DNA of 64,000 nt from Nitrospiria bacterium (lineage in GTDB: Bacteria; Nitrospirota; Nitrospiria; DASWJH01). A model generated the notes under the pieces. It searched no databases and had not been told where the DNA came from. It worked only from the letters and a program-made list of their open reading frames with translations. Where the stretch lies: contig DASWJH010000097.1 of the NCBI GenBank assembly GCA_036397255.1, forward strand, positions 1-64,000. The letters are read 5' to 3'. The position numbers and the translations under genes are program-made. Below are positions 7,587 to 15,995 of the stretch, piece by piece (within the stretch, counting starts at the first letter, position 1; each line of letters starts with the position of its first letter).

Positions 7587-9586
7587 TCCTGATCCTGTGA
7601 TGAGCTTTGAACCACTGGAAAGTGAAGTGAGAATGTGGAACCCTGGCCCGTTTTGCTGTGGACCAGGACCTGGCCCCCGTTGTCTTCCGTCAGCCGCTTG
7701 ACATTGGTTAGTCCCAAACCTATTCCGTATTGTTTTTGGGTAAAAAATGGATCAAAAATTTTATCCAGGTCTTCCGGGGAAATTCCCTCACCTGTGTCCT
7801 GAATGGAGGTTACCACCTTATCATTTCCGTTTCTTTCGGCTCGAAGGGTAATTGTCCCTCCCTGGGGCATGGCCTCACGGGCATTATTTAATAGATTGAA
7901 CAAAATCTCATTAAGCTGTTCAGGATCGACGAACACCGAGGGAAGGGAGGGATCAATTTTTTTATGAACCGTGATTTTATTTAATATGCCCCCTTGCGAC
8001 CCCCATTGTTTAAGGGTTTCTTCCACCACCTTTTGAATTTGGATTTCTCTTTGCTCGGGTAATCGGTGTCGGGCAAAGCGTAAAAAATCATTGATACGAA
8101 AAGTCAGGCGGTCCACCTCCTCAATAATGTAACGTCCCATTTCCTTTTTCACTTGTTCGGATTCTTCATTTCCCATCAAAATTTGGGCCGAGCTGCGGAT
8201 GACCCCAAGGGGGTTTTTCAGGTCATGGGTCAGCCCCGCCAAAAGCTGTCCGACAGACGCCAGTTTTTCTTTCTGCGCCAGCTCCTTTTGCTGTTTTTTG
8301 ATGGTTTGTAAGTTTTCTTCCAAAGCCAAGGACATTTGGTTGAAGGCTTGGGAAAGCTCTTCAATTTCATCCCCGGTTTGAATATTAATCCGTTCTTTGA
8401 GTTTAAGATTGCTATGGGTGGGGTTTTCCTGAGTGGCCAGTTCATAGCTGGCTTGTCCAATGGACTGGGCCCGTTTTTTCAGAAGCAGAATCGGTTTAAC
8501 AATCCGTTGACCGGCCAGAAAACCTAGAAAGGAAATCACAAATACCAGGCCAAAGCCTTGAACTCCGACTTTAAAAAGAAGATTGTAAACGGGGGAATAG
8601 GTTTCGTCGGGGTGCTGACGGATGAAGGTGTACCATTGGGTCTGATTCAAACTACTGGATGTGAGAGGACGGGCGAATTGGATGGGCGCAAAACCCACAA
8701 TGGACTGTTTACCGCCATGGGCATCATCTTTGGCAACAGCCCATGCCGCGTGGGGTTGTGAAATTTGCGCCATCAGGGGTTTATTGATGATATGGTCCCC
8801 AGGGGGAAGAATCGGGCAGATCATGGGATTGCCCAGGGAGCTGACCAGCATGGCATGGCCGGTTTTTCCGATTTTGACTTCGATGATGGCCTTTAGCAGT
8901 TTATCTCTCCGGATTCCTAACTTTAAAACCCCCAAAACCTCTTGAAATTTTGGTTCACGAATCGGAACAGCAACGTCATAGTAGTAATCTTTTTTTTCTT
9001 CATTAAAATAAATATTACTCAGATAATATCCCCCTTTTCCATTTTGGAAGCTGCTTTTAAACCACTGACGATCTGCCAAGGAAGGGGAATTTATGTCATA
9101 ACTGGAAGCAATCAAAAACCCCCATTGATCGGTGATGACCACATCGCTGTATTCAACTCTTGGGCGGCGTTGGTCTTCCCAATCACGAAAGTACTGAGAA
9201 ATGGAATGGGTTGAAAAATCCAGAGGCCCCGTAGTGGTTTTTGAATTTTCCCCCAGAGCCTGGGGTTTTTCCACCCCATGTTTTAAAGCTTCCGGTGTTG
9301 TGCGGGCGGAATGAGACTCCTTGGCCATTTGGACTGCTCTTCGAATTTCAGGAGAAAGGGCTAAAGCTTCTGCATCTTCGAAGTCATGAAGGATGATGAT
9401 TTCTACTTCTTTTGCCACTGCGAAGGCGATTTCTTGAAAATTTGTTCCGATGGAGTGGGTTAAGACTTTTTTACTGGAAAGGTAGGTGGCAAAGAGGGCC
9501 ACAATTCCGGGAAGAAAGCCTGCAATTAATAAGGCCATGACAAACTTTTTTTGAAGGCCTTTTTTCTTGTATGAAGGCTGTTCCAT
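7583..9586 (-). CDS. Membrane sensor histidine kinase with periplasmic Cache domain
   Basis: The 667 residues contain TM1 (about 16-36), a large periplasmic region (about 37-337) with the double-Cache features DQWGFLIASS and GVLKLGIRRDKL, TM2 (about 338-358), HAMP (about 360-425), a short coiled coil, and HisKA with LTHDLKNPL. His454 there is the expected phosphorylation site. An HATPase domain follows with NLLNNAREAM (N box) and DTGEGI (G1 box). dCache domains usually sense small ligands such as carboxylates or amino acids, but the ligand is not predictable here. The kinase is co-transcribed with, and should phosphorylate, the NtrC-type regulator. Confidence 0.92.
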   Translation of the reverse strand: MEQPSYKKKGLQKKFVMALLIAGFLPGIVALFATYLSSKKVLTHSIGTNFQEIAFAVAKEVEIIILHDFEDAEALALSPEIRRAVQMAKESHSARTTPEALKHGVEKPQALGENSKTTTGPLDFSTHSISQYFRDWEDQRRPRVEYSDVVITDQWGFLIASSYDINSPSLADRQWFKSSFQNGKGGYYLSNIYFNEEKKDYYYDVAVPIREPKFQEVLGVLKLGIRRDKLLKAIIEVKIGKTGHAMLVSSLGNPMICPILPPGDHIINKPLMAQISQPHAAWAVAKDDAHGGKQSIVGFAPIQFARPLTSSSLNQTQWYTFIRQHPDETYSPVYNLLFKVGVQGFGLVFVISFLGFLAGQRIVKPILLLKKRAQSIGQASYELATQENPTHSNLKLKERINIQTGDEIEELSQAFNQMSLALEENLQTIKKQQKELAQKEKLASVGQLLAGLTHDLKNPLGVIRSSAQILMGNEESEQVKKEMGRYIIEEVDRLTFRINDFLRFARHRLPEQREIQIQKVVEETLKQWGSQGGILNKITVHKKIDPSLPSVFVDPEQLNEILFNLLNNAREAMPQGGTITLRAERNGNDKVVTSIQDTGEGISPEDLDKIFDPFFTQKQYGIGLGLTNVKRLTEDNGGQVLVHSKTGQGSTFSLHFPVVQSSSQDQE

Positions 9587-9920
9587 GGGCTTGGTCTGCC
9601 TGGTATAACGATTAACAGGTCTGGGTGATCAAATGGATACGAGGCTCCGGAAAAAAAGATTGGCCTTTACTAAAGCAAATACAAGGTAGGGGACCGCCGC
9701 ATCTGTTCCGTTTGGGGATGAGCCGAAAGTCATTTTATATTCAAGATTTGTGTCCTAAGGCTTCAGGGTTGATGAACCATTAAGGGCTCCATGCTCCTTA
9801 AAATCTAGCAAGGCAGAGCCATTTGTCAAGGAACCCCTGTTTTAAGGATGTTGACACCTTTCAAGAGACTTGGTTATAGTACTCCGCTATAATGAAGGTT
9901 TGGCGAAAAGCGAGGGTGAT
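9587..9920. other. Divergent intergenic region (kinase operon / FG-GAP gene)
   Basis: This region separates the minus-strand kinase gene from the plus-strand FG-GAP gene. It holds a good plus-strand promoter at 9851-9880. I found no gene and no convincing promoter for the kinase operon. Confidence 0.5.
9851..9880 (+). promoter_or_regulatory. Sigma-70-type promoter for the FG-GAP protein gene
   Basis: TTGACA (9851-9856) and TATAGT (9875-9880) are 18 bases apart. The expected transcription start near 9887 lies downstream of the earliest possible ATG for the next gene, which supports the GTG start at 9921. Confidence 0.65.
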
Positions 9921-11090
9921 GTGTTTAAAAAGGATAATCCAAGGTGGTTGGTTTTTCTAATTCTGTGCTCGTTGGGAGTAATACTGGGTTTCTCTTGGGG
10001 TTGCACCCGGGGTGGTCAGGAAAAAGAAAAAATTCCTGAGCTTTTTTCTTCCTTTGCGAGCTTTCCGGTTGGTTCGAATCCTACTTTTGTGGCTGTGGGA
10101 GATTTTAACGAGGACCAAATTCCGGATCTTTCCATTGCAAATATCAACAGCAATGATGTGTCCATCTTAATCGGGAAAGGGGATGGAGGCTTTAACGCGC
10201 AGACCCGTTATCTGGTAGGCCTTCAACCCAGGACGATAACTCTGGCTGACTTCAACAATGATGGGCATTTGGATATAGCCGTCAATAATAACTTGGGAGA
10301 CAGTATTTCCGTTCTGTTAGGAAAAGGAGAAGGGCATTTTCAAGACCCAACGACTTTCCCAGCCACGGCCCGTTCTCCTTTAAGTATTACCAGTGCTGAC
10401 TTTAACCAGGATGGAATAATAGATTTGGCGGTTTGTTTCCGCTTTGATCACGTGACCATTTTTTTAGGGCGGGGAGACGGTGGTTTCCAAACTGGGCCTA
10501 CGTTTGATCCAGGGGACACGCCCGCTTCTCTAGTGGCAGCTGATTTTAATGGGGATGGGATGCCCGATTTGGCGGTTGCCAATAGTGGTCCCATGGGAGG
10601 AAATGTTTCGGTTTTCCTGGGGGATGGGACCGCCCGCTTTAAAGAGTCCGGTCGGTATGGAAAGGGCATTCGACCTATTTTTCTCACCCATGGAGATTTT
10701 GATGGGGATGGGACCCAAGACCTGGTAGCGGCGGATGGGCCTAAGAATAATCTGGTGATTTTTCTGGGGGTTGGCAATGGAACATTTGGCAAACCCTATT
10801 CCTTTAGTGCCGAAAACGGACCGTCTTTTCTCCTACCCGGGGATTTTAACCGGGATCACCGAATGGATATAGCCGTGACCAATAATCAAAGCAGTAATCT
10901 TTCAATTGTGATTGGAAATGGAGACGGAACCTTCCGATATCCTCCCTGGAATTTTAGAACTCAAAGTGGTCCCATCTCTGTGGCAGAGGGCGATTTCAAC
11001 AGGGACGGTTTTTTGGATTTGGTGGTGGTGAATTTCCGAAGTAACACCGCCAGCGTTCTATTGACGAAACCACCGGATGAGGTATCATAG
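9921..11090 (+). CDS. Exported FG-GAP/VCBS repeat protein, seven repeats
   Basis: I place the start at GTG 9921 (GAGGGTGAT just upstream), because a strong promoter lies between it and the earlier in-frame ATG at 9870. The product (389 aa) begins with a basic stretch and a hydrophobic segment ending in FSWGC, an export signal and possibly a lipoprotein site, although the residues before Cys are not canonical. Seven repeats of about 45 residues follow, each with a DFNxDGxxDLxV calcium-binding-like loop and an SVLLGxGDGxF strand. Seven such repeats predict a seven-bladed beta-propeller as in integrin alpha-chain heads. The ligand is unknown; such proteins often act in adhesion or protein-protein contacts. 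Confidence 0.85.
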   Translation: MFKKDNPRWLVFLILCSLGVILGFSWGCTRGGQEKEKIPELFSSFASFPVGSNPTFVAVGDFNEDQIPDLSIANINSNDVSILIGKGDGGFNAQTRYLVGLQPRTITLADFNNDGHLDIAVNNNLGDSISVLLGKGEGHFQDPTTFPATARSPLSITSADFNQDGIIDLAVCFRFDHVTIFLGRGDGGFQTGPTFDPGDTPASLVAADFNGDGMPDLAVANSGPMGGNVSVFLGDGTARFKESGRYGKGIRPIFLTHGDFDGDGTQDLVAADGPKNNLVIFLGVGNGTFGKPYSFSAENGPSFLLPGDFNRDHRMDIAVTNNQSSNLSIVIGNGDGTFRYPPWNFRTQSGPISVAEGDFNRDGFLDLVVVNFRSNTASVLLTKPPDEVS

Positions 11091-11125
11091 GTGGCTGCTA
11101 CAACCGCTTTCAAACCGAGAAAACC

Positions 11126-12316
11126 ATGAGTTTTTGGAAAACCTTAGATACACCGATTATCGCGCTTTCCCCCATGGATGGGGTCACCGATGCTGCTTTT
11201 CGATTCATTACCGCGAAGGTGGGACACCCTGATCTCCTCATGACGGAATTTACCAATGTGGAGGGAATCTGCCGGTCTCCCAAGGGCCTCCTTGAAGATT
11301 TTATCTATGATGAAATGGAACGTCCTATAGTTGCCCAGGTCTATGGATATTCCCCCGAGACGTTCTATAAAGTGGCGCACATCGTTTGTGAGTTGGGGTT
11401 TGATGGTTTAGATATTAATATGGGATGTCCCGCAAAAAATGTTGCCTCAAAGGGGTGCGGGGCGGGGTTGATTCGAGATCCATCCAGGGCCAGAGGGATC
11501 CTTCAAGCCACACAACAGGGTATTGCGGATTGGGTTTCAGGTCAGTCCGTGGCGTCTCTCAACCTTCCGTCTTTTTTAATCCAACGGGTGGCCGATATGA
11601 ATGTCCAGCGTCAGGGGTTCGAACATCCTTTATCCCGGAGGAGTATTCCCGTTTCGGTAAAAACCAGAATCGGCTATGATGAGGTGGTGGTCAACCAATG
11701 GATTAGCCATTTATTAGAGGAGAAACCCGTCGCCATTTCCATTCATGGCCGAACGTTAAAGCAAATGTATCGGGGTATGGCGGATTGGGGGGCGATTTCT
11801 TCTGCGGTTAAACTGGCCCGGGGAACGGGTACCCTTATTTTAGGAAACGGTGACCTGGGATCCATGGAGGACGTTTATAAGCGTGTAAAGGAAACGGGAG
11901 TGGATGGGGTTTTAATCGGACGGAGCGCTCTGGGCAATCCATGGATTTTTAGGAATAAGAAAGAGGTCAAACAGGCCATCCGGTTGGATTGTCCCAACCT
12001 GATTCAACCGGTTTCCATCGAACTTCATGAACGGTTTCGAATATTAAAAGAACATGTCCACCTTTACGAAAAGTTAAAGCGGCCTTGGCGTTTTGTTGGG
12101 ATGAGAAAACACATGGGATGGTACAGCAAAGGGTTTTATAAGGCTTCCGATTTACGAGTCCAATTACTTCAAACACACCATGCCCAGGAAGTCGAAGAGG
12201 TGTTGGAACGTTTTATAACAGATGTCTTGGGTAAAAATTATATCAAGGGTTCCCCTCCTGTCCCCAGTGAGACCTCTGGGGGTATTAAGCAAAGTCTTTC
12301 CTTTCAATGCGGCTGA
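11126..12316 (+). CDS. tRNA-dihydrouridine synthase
   Basis: This 396-residue FMN enzyme reduces uridines in tRNA. Visible family features are the opening ALSPMDGVTDAAFR, IVAQVYGYSPETF, LDINMGCPAKNV with the following SKGCGAGL (proton-donor Cys), VKTRIGYD, SIHGRTLKQMYRG and VLIGRSALGNPWIF for phosphate binding. An insertion of about 45 residues after the active-site loop (around 130-180) makes it longer than the ~330 usual for DusB. The C-terminal 60 residues hold the helical RNA-binding domain with KHMGWYSKG. It overlaps maf by 10 bp. Confidence 0.9.
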   Translation: MSFWKTLDTPIIALSPMDGVTDAAFRFITAKVGHPDLLMTEFTNVEGICRSPKGLLEDFIYDEMERPIVAQVYGYSPETFYKVAHIVCELGFDGLDINMGCPAKNVASKGCGAGLIRDPSRARGILQATQQGIADWVSGQSVASLNLPSFLIQRVADMNVQRQGFEHPLSRRSIPVSVKTRIGYDEVVVNQWISHLLEEKPVAISIHGRTLKQMYRGMADWGAISSAVKLARGTGTLILGNGDLGSMEDVYKRVKETGVDGVLIGRSALGNPWIFRNKKEVKQAIRLDCPNLIQPVSIELHERFRILKEHVHLYEKLKRPWRFVGMRKHMGWYSKGFYKASDLRVQLLQTHHAQEVEEVLERFITDVLGKNYIKGSPPVPSETSGGIKQSLSFQCG

Positions 12317-12933
12317 TTTTAGCCTCTACCTCAGAACGCCGAAGAAATATTATCTCCCTATTGGGTTTGCCCTTTGAGGTCTTTCCTCCGTTTTTGGATG
12401 AACAACCCCAGGCTTTCCGGCCCTTAGAGGAGGATGTTCGGGCTTTTGCCTTTGGAAAAGCAAAATCCATTGCACATCTTTTTCCGGACAGCATCATCAT
12501 TGGCAGTGATACGATGATTCTCCTGGGGAGTGTAAAAATTGGAAAGCCCTCTGACCTTTCCCATGCCAAACAGATTTTGCAACACCTATCCGGAAAAACC
12601 CATCATATTTTGACGGGCCTAGCCATGCTGAATACCAAAACGGGAGAAGATGATCAGCACTTGGAAAAGGTTGACGTTACGATGAAACCCTTTTCCGAGG
12701 AGGAAATCATCCGGTATCTTTCGATTGGGGAATCGCTGGATAAAGCGGGGGCTTATTCTTTACAAGGAGAGGGGCGCTCCCTGATCCGTTCTCTTACCGG
12801 TGATTATCTTGCCGCGGTGGGTTTACCTTTAAAGCCGATTGCCCAAACGCTCAGGAAGGCGGGCTGGGTGTTTCCCCTGAATGTGGATCGCCTATACTCT
12901 GAAAAGGCCTTTATGAATTGGTCTTCCTTTTAA
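12307..12933 (+). CDS. maf: Maf family nucleoside triphosphate pyrophosphatase
   Basis: This 208-residue protein starts with LILASTSERRRNII, the Maf signature that binds the triphosphate, and contains IIGSDTMILL with the catalytic Asp and KAGAYSLQGEGRSLI. Maf proteins hydrolyse non-canonical or pyrimidine nucleoside triphosphates to monophosphates and are linked to house-cleaning or septum control. Which substrate subgroup it belongs to is not certain. The start lies inside the end of the dihydrouridine synthase gene, implying translational coupling. Confidence 0.88.
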   Translation: MRLILASTSERRRNIISLLGLPFEVFPPFLDEQPQAFRPLEEDVRAFAFGKAKSIAHLFPDSIIIGSDTMILLGSVKIGKPSDLSHAKQILQHLSGKTHHILTGLAMLNTKTGEDDQHLEKVDVTMKPFSEEEIIRYLSIGESLDKAGAYSLQGEGRSLIRSLTGDYLAAVGLPLKPIAQTLRKAGWVFPLNVDRLYSEKAFMNWSSF

Positions 12934-12971
12934 GGAAAGAGGCTCATCACGGAATTGGGTGGGTAAAATTC

Positions 12972-12999
12972 GTCATTCCCGTGGAAACGGGAATCCAGG
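12972..12999. repeat. REP-like GTCATTCCCG palindrome
   Basis: ATTCCCGT (12975-12982), four bases, then ACGGGAAT (12987-12994) form a perfect stem. The flanks GTC and CCAG complete the common GTCATTCCCG...CGGGAATCCAG bacterial dispersed palindrome. A related, inverted and longer copy follows at 13183-13236. Confidence 0.6.
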
Positions 13000-13182
13000 A
13001 GCCCACCTTGAACCCTTCGGGAACATCCTATCCAAATTATTCCCTCCCACAAATTTCTCCAGCCCGGATTCTGCTTCTCGACCCGTTCCATTTTTTAATT
13101 TGTTTTTCCCTGTTTGTTTCTGATTCAATATTCTCATGCTTGCCAGGATGTAGACGGCGGGTTTTTTATACAGCCTAAACCA

Positions 13183-13236
13183 CTGGATTCCCGCTCCCCG
13201 CTTAAACCATACGGGGACAAGCTTCGCGGGAATGAC
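13183..13236. repeat. REP-like palindrome, inverted and expanded copy
   Basis: CTGGATTCCCGC (13183 onward) pairs with GCGGGAATGAC (ending 13236), enclosing an inner CCCCG...CGGGG hairpin. It is the reverse orientation of the element at 12972-12999, so the two could delimit a mobile repeat unit of about 265 bp. Confidence 0.5.
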
Positions 13237-13360
13237 GGGGGAGCCTCACCCCCAACGAGGGCGATTCCAGCCTGAGAACATTCACTTACCATTTGTTGTT
13301 ATGAGCCCAAGTATCTTCCCATCTCATATTTATAAATCATATCCCTTCCCTTAATTTCTT

Positions 13361-13387
13361 TAGCTTGCTATTCCTCGTAGCAAGCTA
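13361..13387. repeat. Perfect 10-bp inverted repeat
   Basis: TAGCTTGCTA (13361-13370) and TAGCAAGCTA (13378-13387) are exact reverse complements separated by seven bases. The following CGGGGTAACC...AGGGGGATTT text resembles 15585-15655 upstream of rimO, so this is part of a larger dispersed element. Confidence 0.6.
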
Positions 13388-13461
13388 CGGGGTAACCGCT
13401 TAGGTATCCCCTTTGTAAAAGGGGGTAGGGGGATTTAAGGATTCAGGTTTTCCTCTGAATA

Positions 13462-13482
13462 CCCCGCGGCCTTGCTGCGGGG
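13462..13482. repeat. GC-rich hairpin
   Basis: CCCCGC (13462-13467) and GCGGGG (13477-13482) form a stem around a nine-base loop. ATCTTTAT follows, so weak terminator activity on the plus strand is possible, but no plus-strand gene ends nearby. Confidence 0.4.
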
Positions 13483-13510
13483 ATCTTTATAATCCTTTCA
13501 TTGTGCGCAC

Positions 13511-13557
13511 TTTAAACACTTTTTGATATTTTTTACCCACTCCATTGCACGAAGACC
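13511..13557 (+). repeat. Dispersed 47-bp repeat, copy 2
   Basis: This is the second copy of the element at 91-137, in the same orientation and with the same position just past the 3' end of a minus-strand gene. About 87 percent of positions agree by eye. Confidence 0.6.
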
Positions 13558-13567
13558 TGGAAAAGTT

Positions 13568-13993
13568 TTAGCAGTAATGGGAAGGGGCAGGCCGGATGTA
13601 AAGCATGCCGGAAAGTCCATGGTTGGAGGCAGCCTGAAATCCTAACTTTTCGTAAAAATCAATTTTATCCCGTGTGAACAGTGAAAGGACTTGGATAGGG
13701 GTCAACTTGGGGTGATGAATGATTTTTTCCAACAAGAGCCGACCAAGACCTGCTCTCTGGTGATTCGGGTGAATCACCACGTCGTATATCATCGCTCGAA
13801 AGGTAAAGTCCGTTAGGACCCGTGCAAACCCGACCAGCTTTTCATCGGCCCAAACAGAAAAGACCATGTGGGTATGCTGAAGCATTTGGACAATTTCCTC
13901 GGGGGTTCGATCTTTGGCCCAAGGGGCATGTTTGAATAAAGATTGAAGTTTGACAGGATTTAAATTTTTCTCTTCCTTGATGTGGTAGGTCAT
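13568..13993 (-). CDS. GNAT family N-acetyltransferase
   Basis: This 141-residue protein has the acetyl-CoA binding motif A, VVIHPNHQRAGLGRLLLEKII (about residues 73-93), preceded by the VGFARVLTDFTFRAMIYDVV strands, and ends with YEKLGFQAAS, which is typical of GNAT motif B. The acceptor is unknown. It lies after the HIT protein gene on the same strand with an 81-bp gap and may be co-transcribed with it and thioredoxin reductase. Confidence 0.82.
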   Translation of the reverse strand: MTYHIKEEKNLNPVKLQSLFKHAPWAKDRTPEEIVQMLQHTHMVFSVWADEKLVGFARVLTDFTFRAMIYDVVIHPNHQRAGLGRLLLEKIIHHPKLTPIQVLSLFTRDKIDFYEKLGFQAASNHGLSGMLYIRPAPSHYC

Positions 13994-14074
13994 CGTTCGA
14001 GGTTTTTAATCCTTTTGGGGTTCCTCCACTTTCTTTTTAAACCTTTGGCTTGAGAATATATTTTTATCATCCAC

Positions 14075-14488
14075 CTAAAAGTTTTCTTGAATTTTGCGGA
14101 TGAGTTTTTTGTATTCATCTTCAGGTAAAACCAGGGATTCATGCGGCATGGCCCAGATCGAGTCCGGCCAGGCAGGGTCATTTTTCCATCGGGGGACCAA
14201 ATGCCAATGCATGTGGGGGACCTGGTTTCCAAGAAAGGCATAATTGATTTTATCGGGTTTGAAGGTTTTAAAAAGAAGCTGGGCAGCCAGGTTTATTTCT
14301 TCAATGAGGGTGCTCCTGTTTTCAAAATCCAGGTCAAACAGTTCACAGATGTGACGCTTGCTTTCGAGTACACAATAACCCGGGAAGAATTGATCTTGTT
14401 GAAGAAAAAGGGTGGAGAGCGGAAATTCCTTAATTCTTAAAGGGGATTCAGAAAATAAATGATCACAGATTGAACAGTCTTCCGACAT
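14075..14488 (-). CDS. HIT family hydrolase
   Basis: This 137-residue protein has the histidine-triad signature HMHWHLVPR (about residues 94-102) and an N-terminal CxxC pair (CSICDHLF). The family hydrolyses nucleotide phosphoramidates or dinucleoside polyphosphates. YCVLESKRHICELFDL corresponds to the substrate strand region. It follows trxB on the minus strand by 26 bp, so it likely belongs to the trxB transcript. Confidence 0.85.
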   Translation of the reverse strand: MSEDCSICDHLFSESPLRIKEFPLSTLFLQQDQFFPGYCVLESKRHICELFDLDFENRSTLIEEINLAAQLLFKTFKPDKINYAFLGNQVPHMHWHLVPRWKNDPAWPDSIWAMPHESLVLPEDEYKKLIRKIQENF

Positions 14489-14514
14489 TAGTTTTTCCTG
14501 GTTTACACGGGGGC

Positions 14515-15435
14515 TTAGCCCGCATGTTCCTCTAAAAATTTTTCAGCATCCATCGCTGCCATGCAGCCCGTTCCGGCGGCAGTCACCGCTTGCCGGTAAC
14601 GATGGTCTTGAACATCCCCTGAGGCAAATACCCCTGGGATGCTGGTGGCCGTTCCGTCATGGGTGATAATGTATCCATTGGAATCCAATGACAATTGGCC
14701 TTGAAACAATTGAGTGTTGGGTTTGTGCCCAATGGCAATGAAAACCCCCTCCAATGTCTTTTCGGTGATCTTTCCTGTTTTTGCGTTTTTCATTCGGACT
14801 CCGTGAACCGTTTCTTCTCCTAGGATCTCTTCAATGACGGTGTCCCAAATAAATTCGATTTTAGTATTTTTCTTTGCCTTATCCTGCATGATTTTAGAGG
14901 CTCGGAGAGAGTCCCGACGATGGATAACGGATACCTTTTTTGCAAATTTTGTTAAAAAGGTGGCTTCCTCCATTGCGGTGTCTCCCCCTCCGACAACGGC
15001 AATCTCCTTCTCTTTGAAAAAAAACCCATCGCAGGTGGCGCAGGCGGAGACCCCATGGCCCATTAAGCGCTTTTCGGATTCAAGATTTAACAATTGGGCA
15101 GAGGCACCCGATGCGATAATAAGGGCCTTGGTTTGAAAAGTGGTTTCATCCTCTACCGTGATGGTAAAAGGATGTTTGGACAGGTTCACGGAAATGACAT
15201 CTCCCCGTATCAATTCGGTTCCAAATCGCTCTGCCTGTTTCCTCATCTCCACCATTAATTGAGGACCCATAATGCCGTCTGGGAACCCGGGGTAATTTTC
15301 CACATCGGTGGTAATGGTGAGTTGCCCCCCCGCTTGTGTCCCTTCGATGAGAAGGGGATTGAGATTTGCCCGGGCCGCATAAATTGCCGCAGTGAGTCCC
15401 GCTGGCCCAGATCCAATAATTAAGACATTTCGCAT
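14515..15435 (-). CDS. trxB: Thioredoxin reductase
   Basis: This 306-residue flavoenzyme transfers electrons from NADPH to thioredoxin. It shows [16 protein letters not shown] for FAD at the N-terminus, the redox pair in [10 protein letters not shown] (about residues 135-145), [12 protein letters not shown] for NADPH and [16 protein letters not shown] for FAD near the end. The length is normal for the low-molecular-weight type. A ribosome-binding site (AGGGAG) precedes the ATG, and a good promoter lies just upstream at 15461-15489. The HIT and GNAT genes follow in the same direction. Confidence 0.95.
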   Translation of the reverse strand: MRNVLIIGSGPAGLTAAIYAARANLNPLLIEGTQAGGQLTITTDVENYPGFPDGIMGPQLMVEMRKQAERFGTELIRGDVISVNLSKHPFTITVEDETTFQTKALIIASGASAQLLNLESEKRLMGHGVSACATCDGFFFKEKEIAVVGGGDTAMEEATFLTKFAKKVSVIHRRDSLRASKIMQDKAKKNTKIEFIWDTVIEEILGEETVHGVRMKNAKTGKITEKTLEGVFIAIGHKPNTQLFQGQLSLDSNGYIITHDGTATSIPGVFASGDVQDHRYRQAVTAAGTGCMAAMDAEKFLEEHAG

Positions 15436-15460
15436 TTAAGATCTCCCTATAAAAAAAAAC

Positions 15461-15489
15461 ATACTAACATCGTCATAGGGTGAAATCAA
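15461..15489 (-). promoter_or_regulatory. Sigma-70-type promoter for trxB
   Basis: On the minus strand TTGATT (15489-15484) and TAGTAT (15466-15461) are separated by 17 bases, about 26 bp before the trxB ATG. Confidence 0.55.
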
Positions 15490-15623
15490 CGCGTGAGTTG
15501 CCCATTTATACAAATGCGAGGTAGTTTAAACATGTTTCTTCGGGCTTTCCTCCTGTGATATAATGGTTTTTCCTTATGAACTTACCATTCTCGGTAACAG
15601 GCTACGGGGCAACGGTTGGATCT

Positions 15624-15951
15624 CCCTTAGAAAAAGGGGGATCAAGGGGGATTTGGAGATAAAAAATCTCCCCTGGCCCCTCTTTTCCAAAGAGGGGAAG
15701 TATAGCGGTTTTCCCCTCAAAAAAGTGGGGTCTCCCAATTCTTTCCCCCTTAGAAAAAGGGGGATCAAGGGGGATTTGGAGATAAAAAATCTCCCCTGGC
15801 CCCTCTTTTCCAAAGAGGGGAAGTATAGCGGTTTTCCCCTCAAAAAAGTGGGGTCTCCCAACTCTCTCCCCCTTAGAAAAAGGGGGAGAGAGGGGGATTT
15901 GGAGATAAAAAATCTCCCCTGGCCCCTCTTTTCCAAAGAGGGGAAGTAAGG
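15624..15951. repeat. 123-bp tandem repeat, about 2.7 copies
   Basis: The motif TTAGAAAAAGGGGG recurs at 15627, 15750 and 15873, an exact period of 123 bases with very few differences. Each unit contains several hairpins: GGAGAT-AAAAA-ATCTCC, CCCCTCTTT-TCC-AAAGAGGGG and CCCCTC...GTGGGG. The third unit stops after the second hairpin. Near-identity between copies points to recent expansion. It ends 45 bp before rimO, so copy number could alter the rimO leader. Confidence 0.8.
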
Positions 15952-15995
15952 CTGGAATTTTTATGTGAGGGTTATTGCCCTCAAAGGAGGATAGG

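Larger units (their letters stand above)
12934..13567. other. Repeat-rich intergenic region
   Basis: These 634 bases hold several palindromic elements, listed separately, and the second copy of the 47-bp repeat. An open frame across 12918-13178 is rejected as coding because it runs through a GTCATTCCCG palindrome and shows no family resemblance or ribosome-binding site. The region looks like an accumulation site for non-coding repeats. Confidence 0.6.
15436..15995. other. Intergenic region with tandem repeat array before rimO
   Basis: The region holds the trxB promoter, a 70-base element related to 13368-13438, and the 123-bp tandem array. Open frames exist on both strands only because 123 is divisible by three. 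I do not regard them as genes. Confidence 0.6.

Noticed and set aside
9870-9920. Earlier ATG for the FG-GAP protein
   Set aside because: It lies within the -10 region of a strong promoter, so it would not be in the transcript, and the extra residues would precede the signal segment.
10058-10080. GGTTCGAATCC, a T-loop-like string suggesting a tRNA
   Set aside because: It lies inside the FG-GAP coding frame (PVGSNPT) and no acceptor stem or anticodon arm surrounds it. A similar string near 32950 is inside speE.
12918-13178. 86-codon frame after maf
   Set aside because: It overlaps the end of maf, runs through a GTCATTCCCG palindrome and has no start signal or family likeness.
15563-15949. Open frames on both strands with a 41-residue repeat
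   Set aside because: They follow from a 123-bp non-coding tandem repeat whose length is divisible by three. The frames have no ribosome-binding site and the repeat is full of hairpins.
15624-15951. Possible CRISPR array
   Set aside because: The repeat is head to tail with no spacers and a 123-bp unit, and no cas gene is present.
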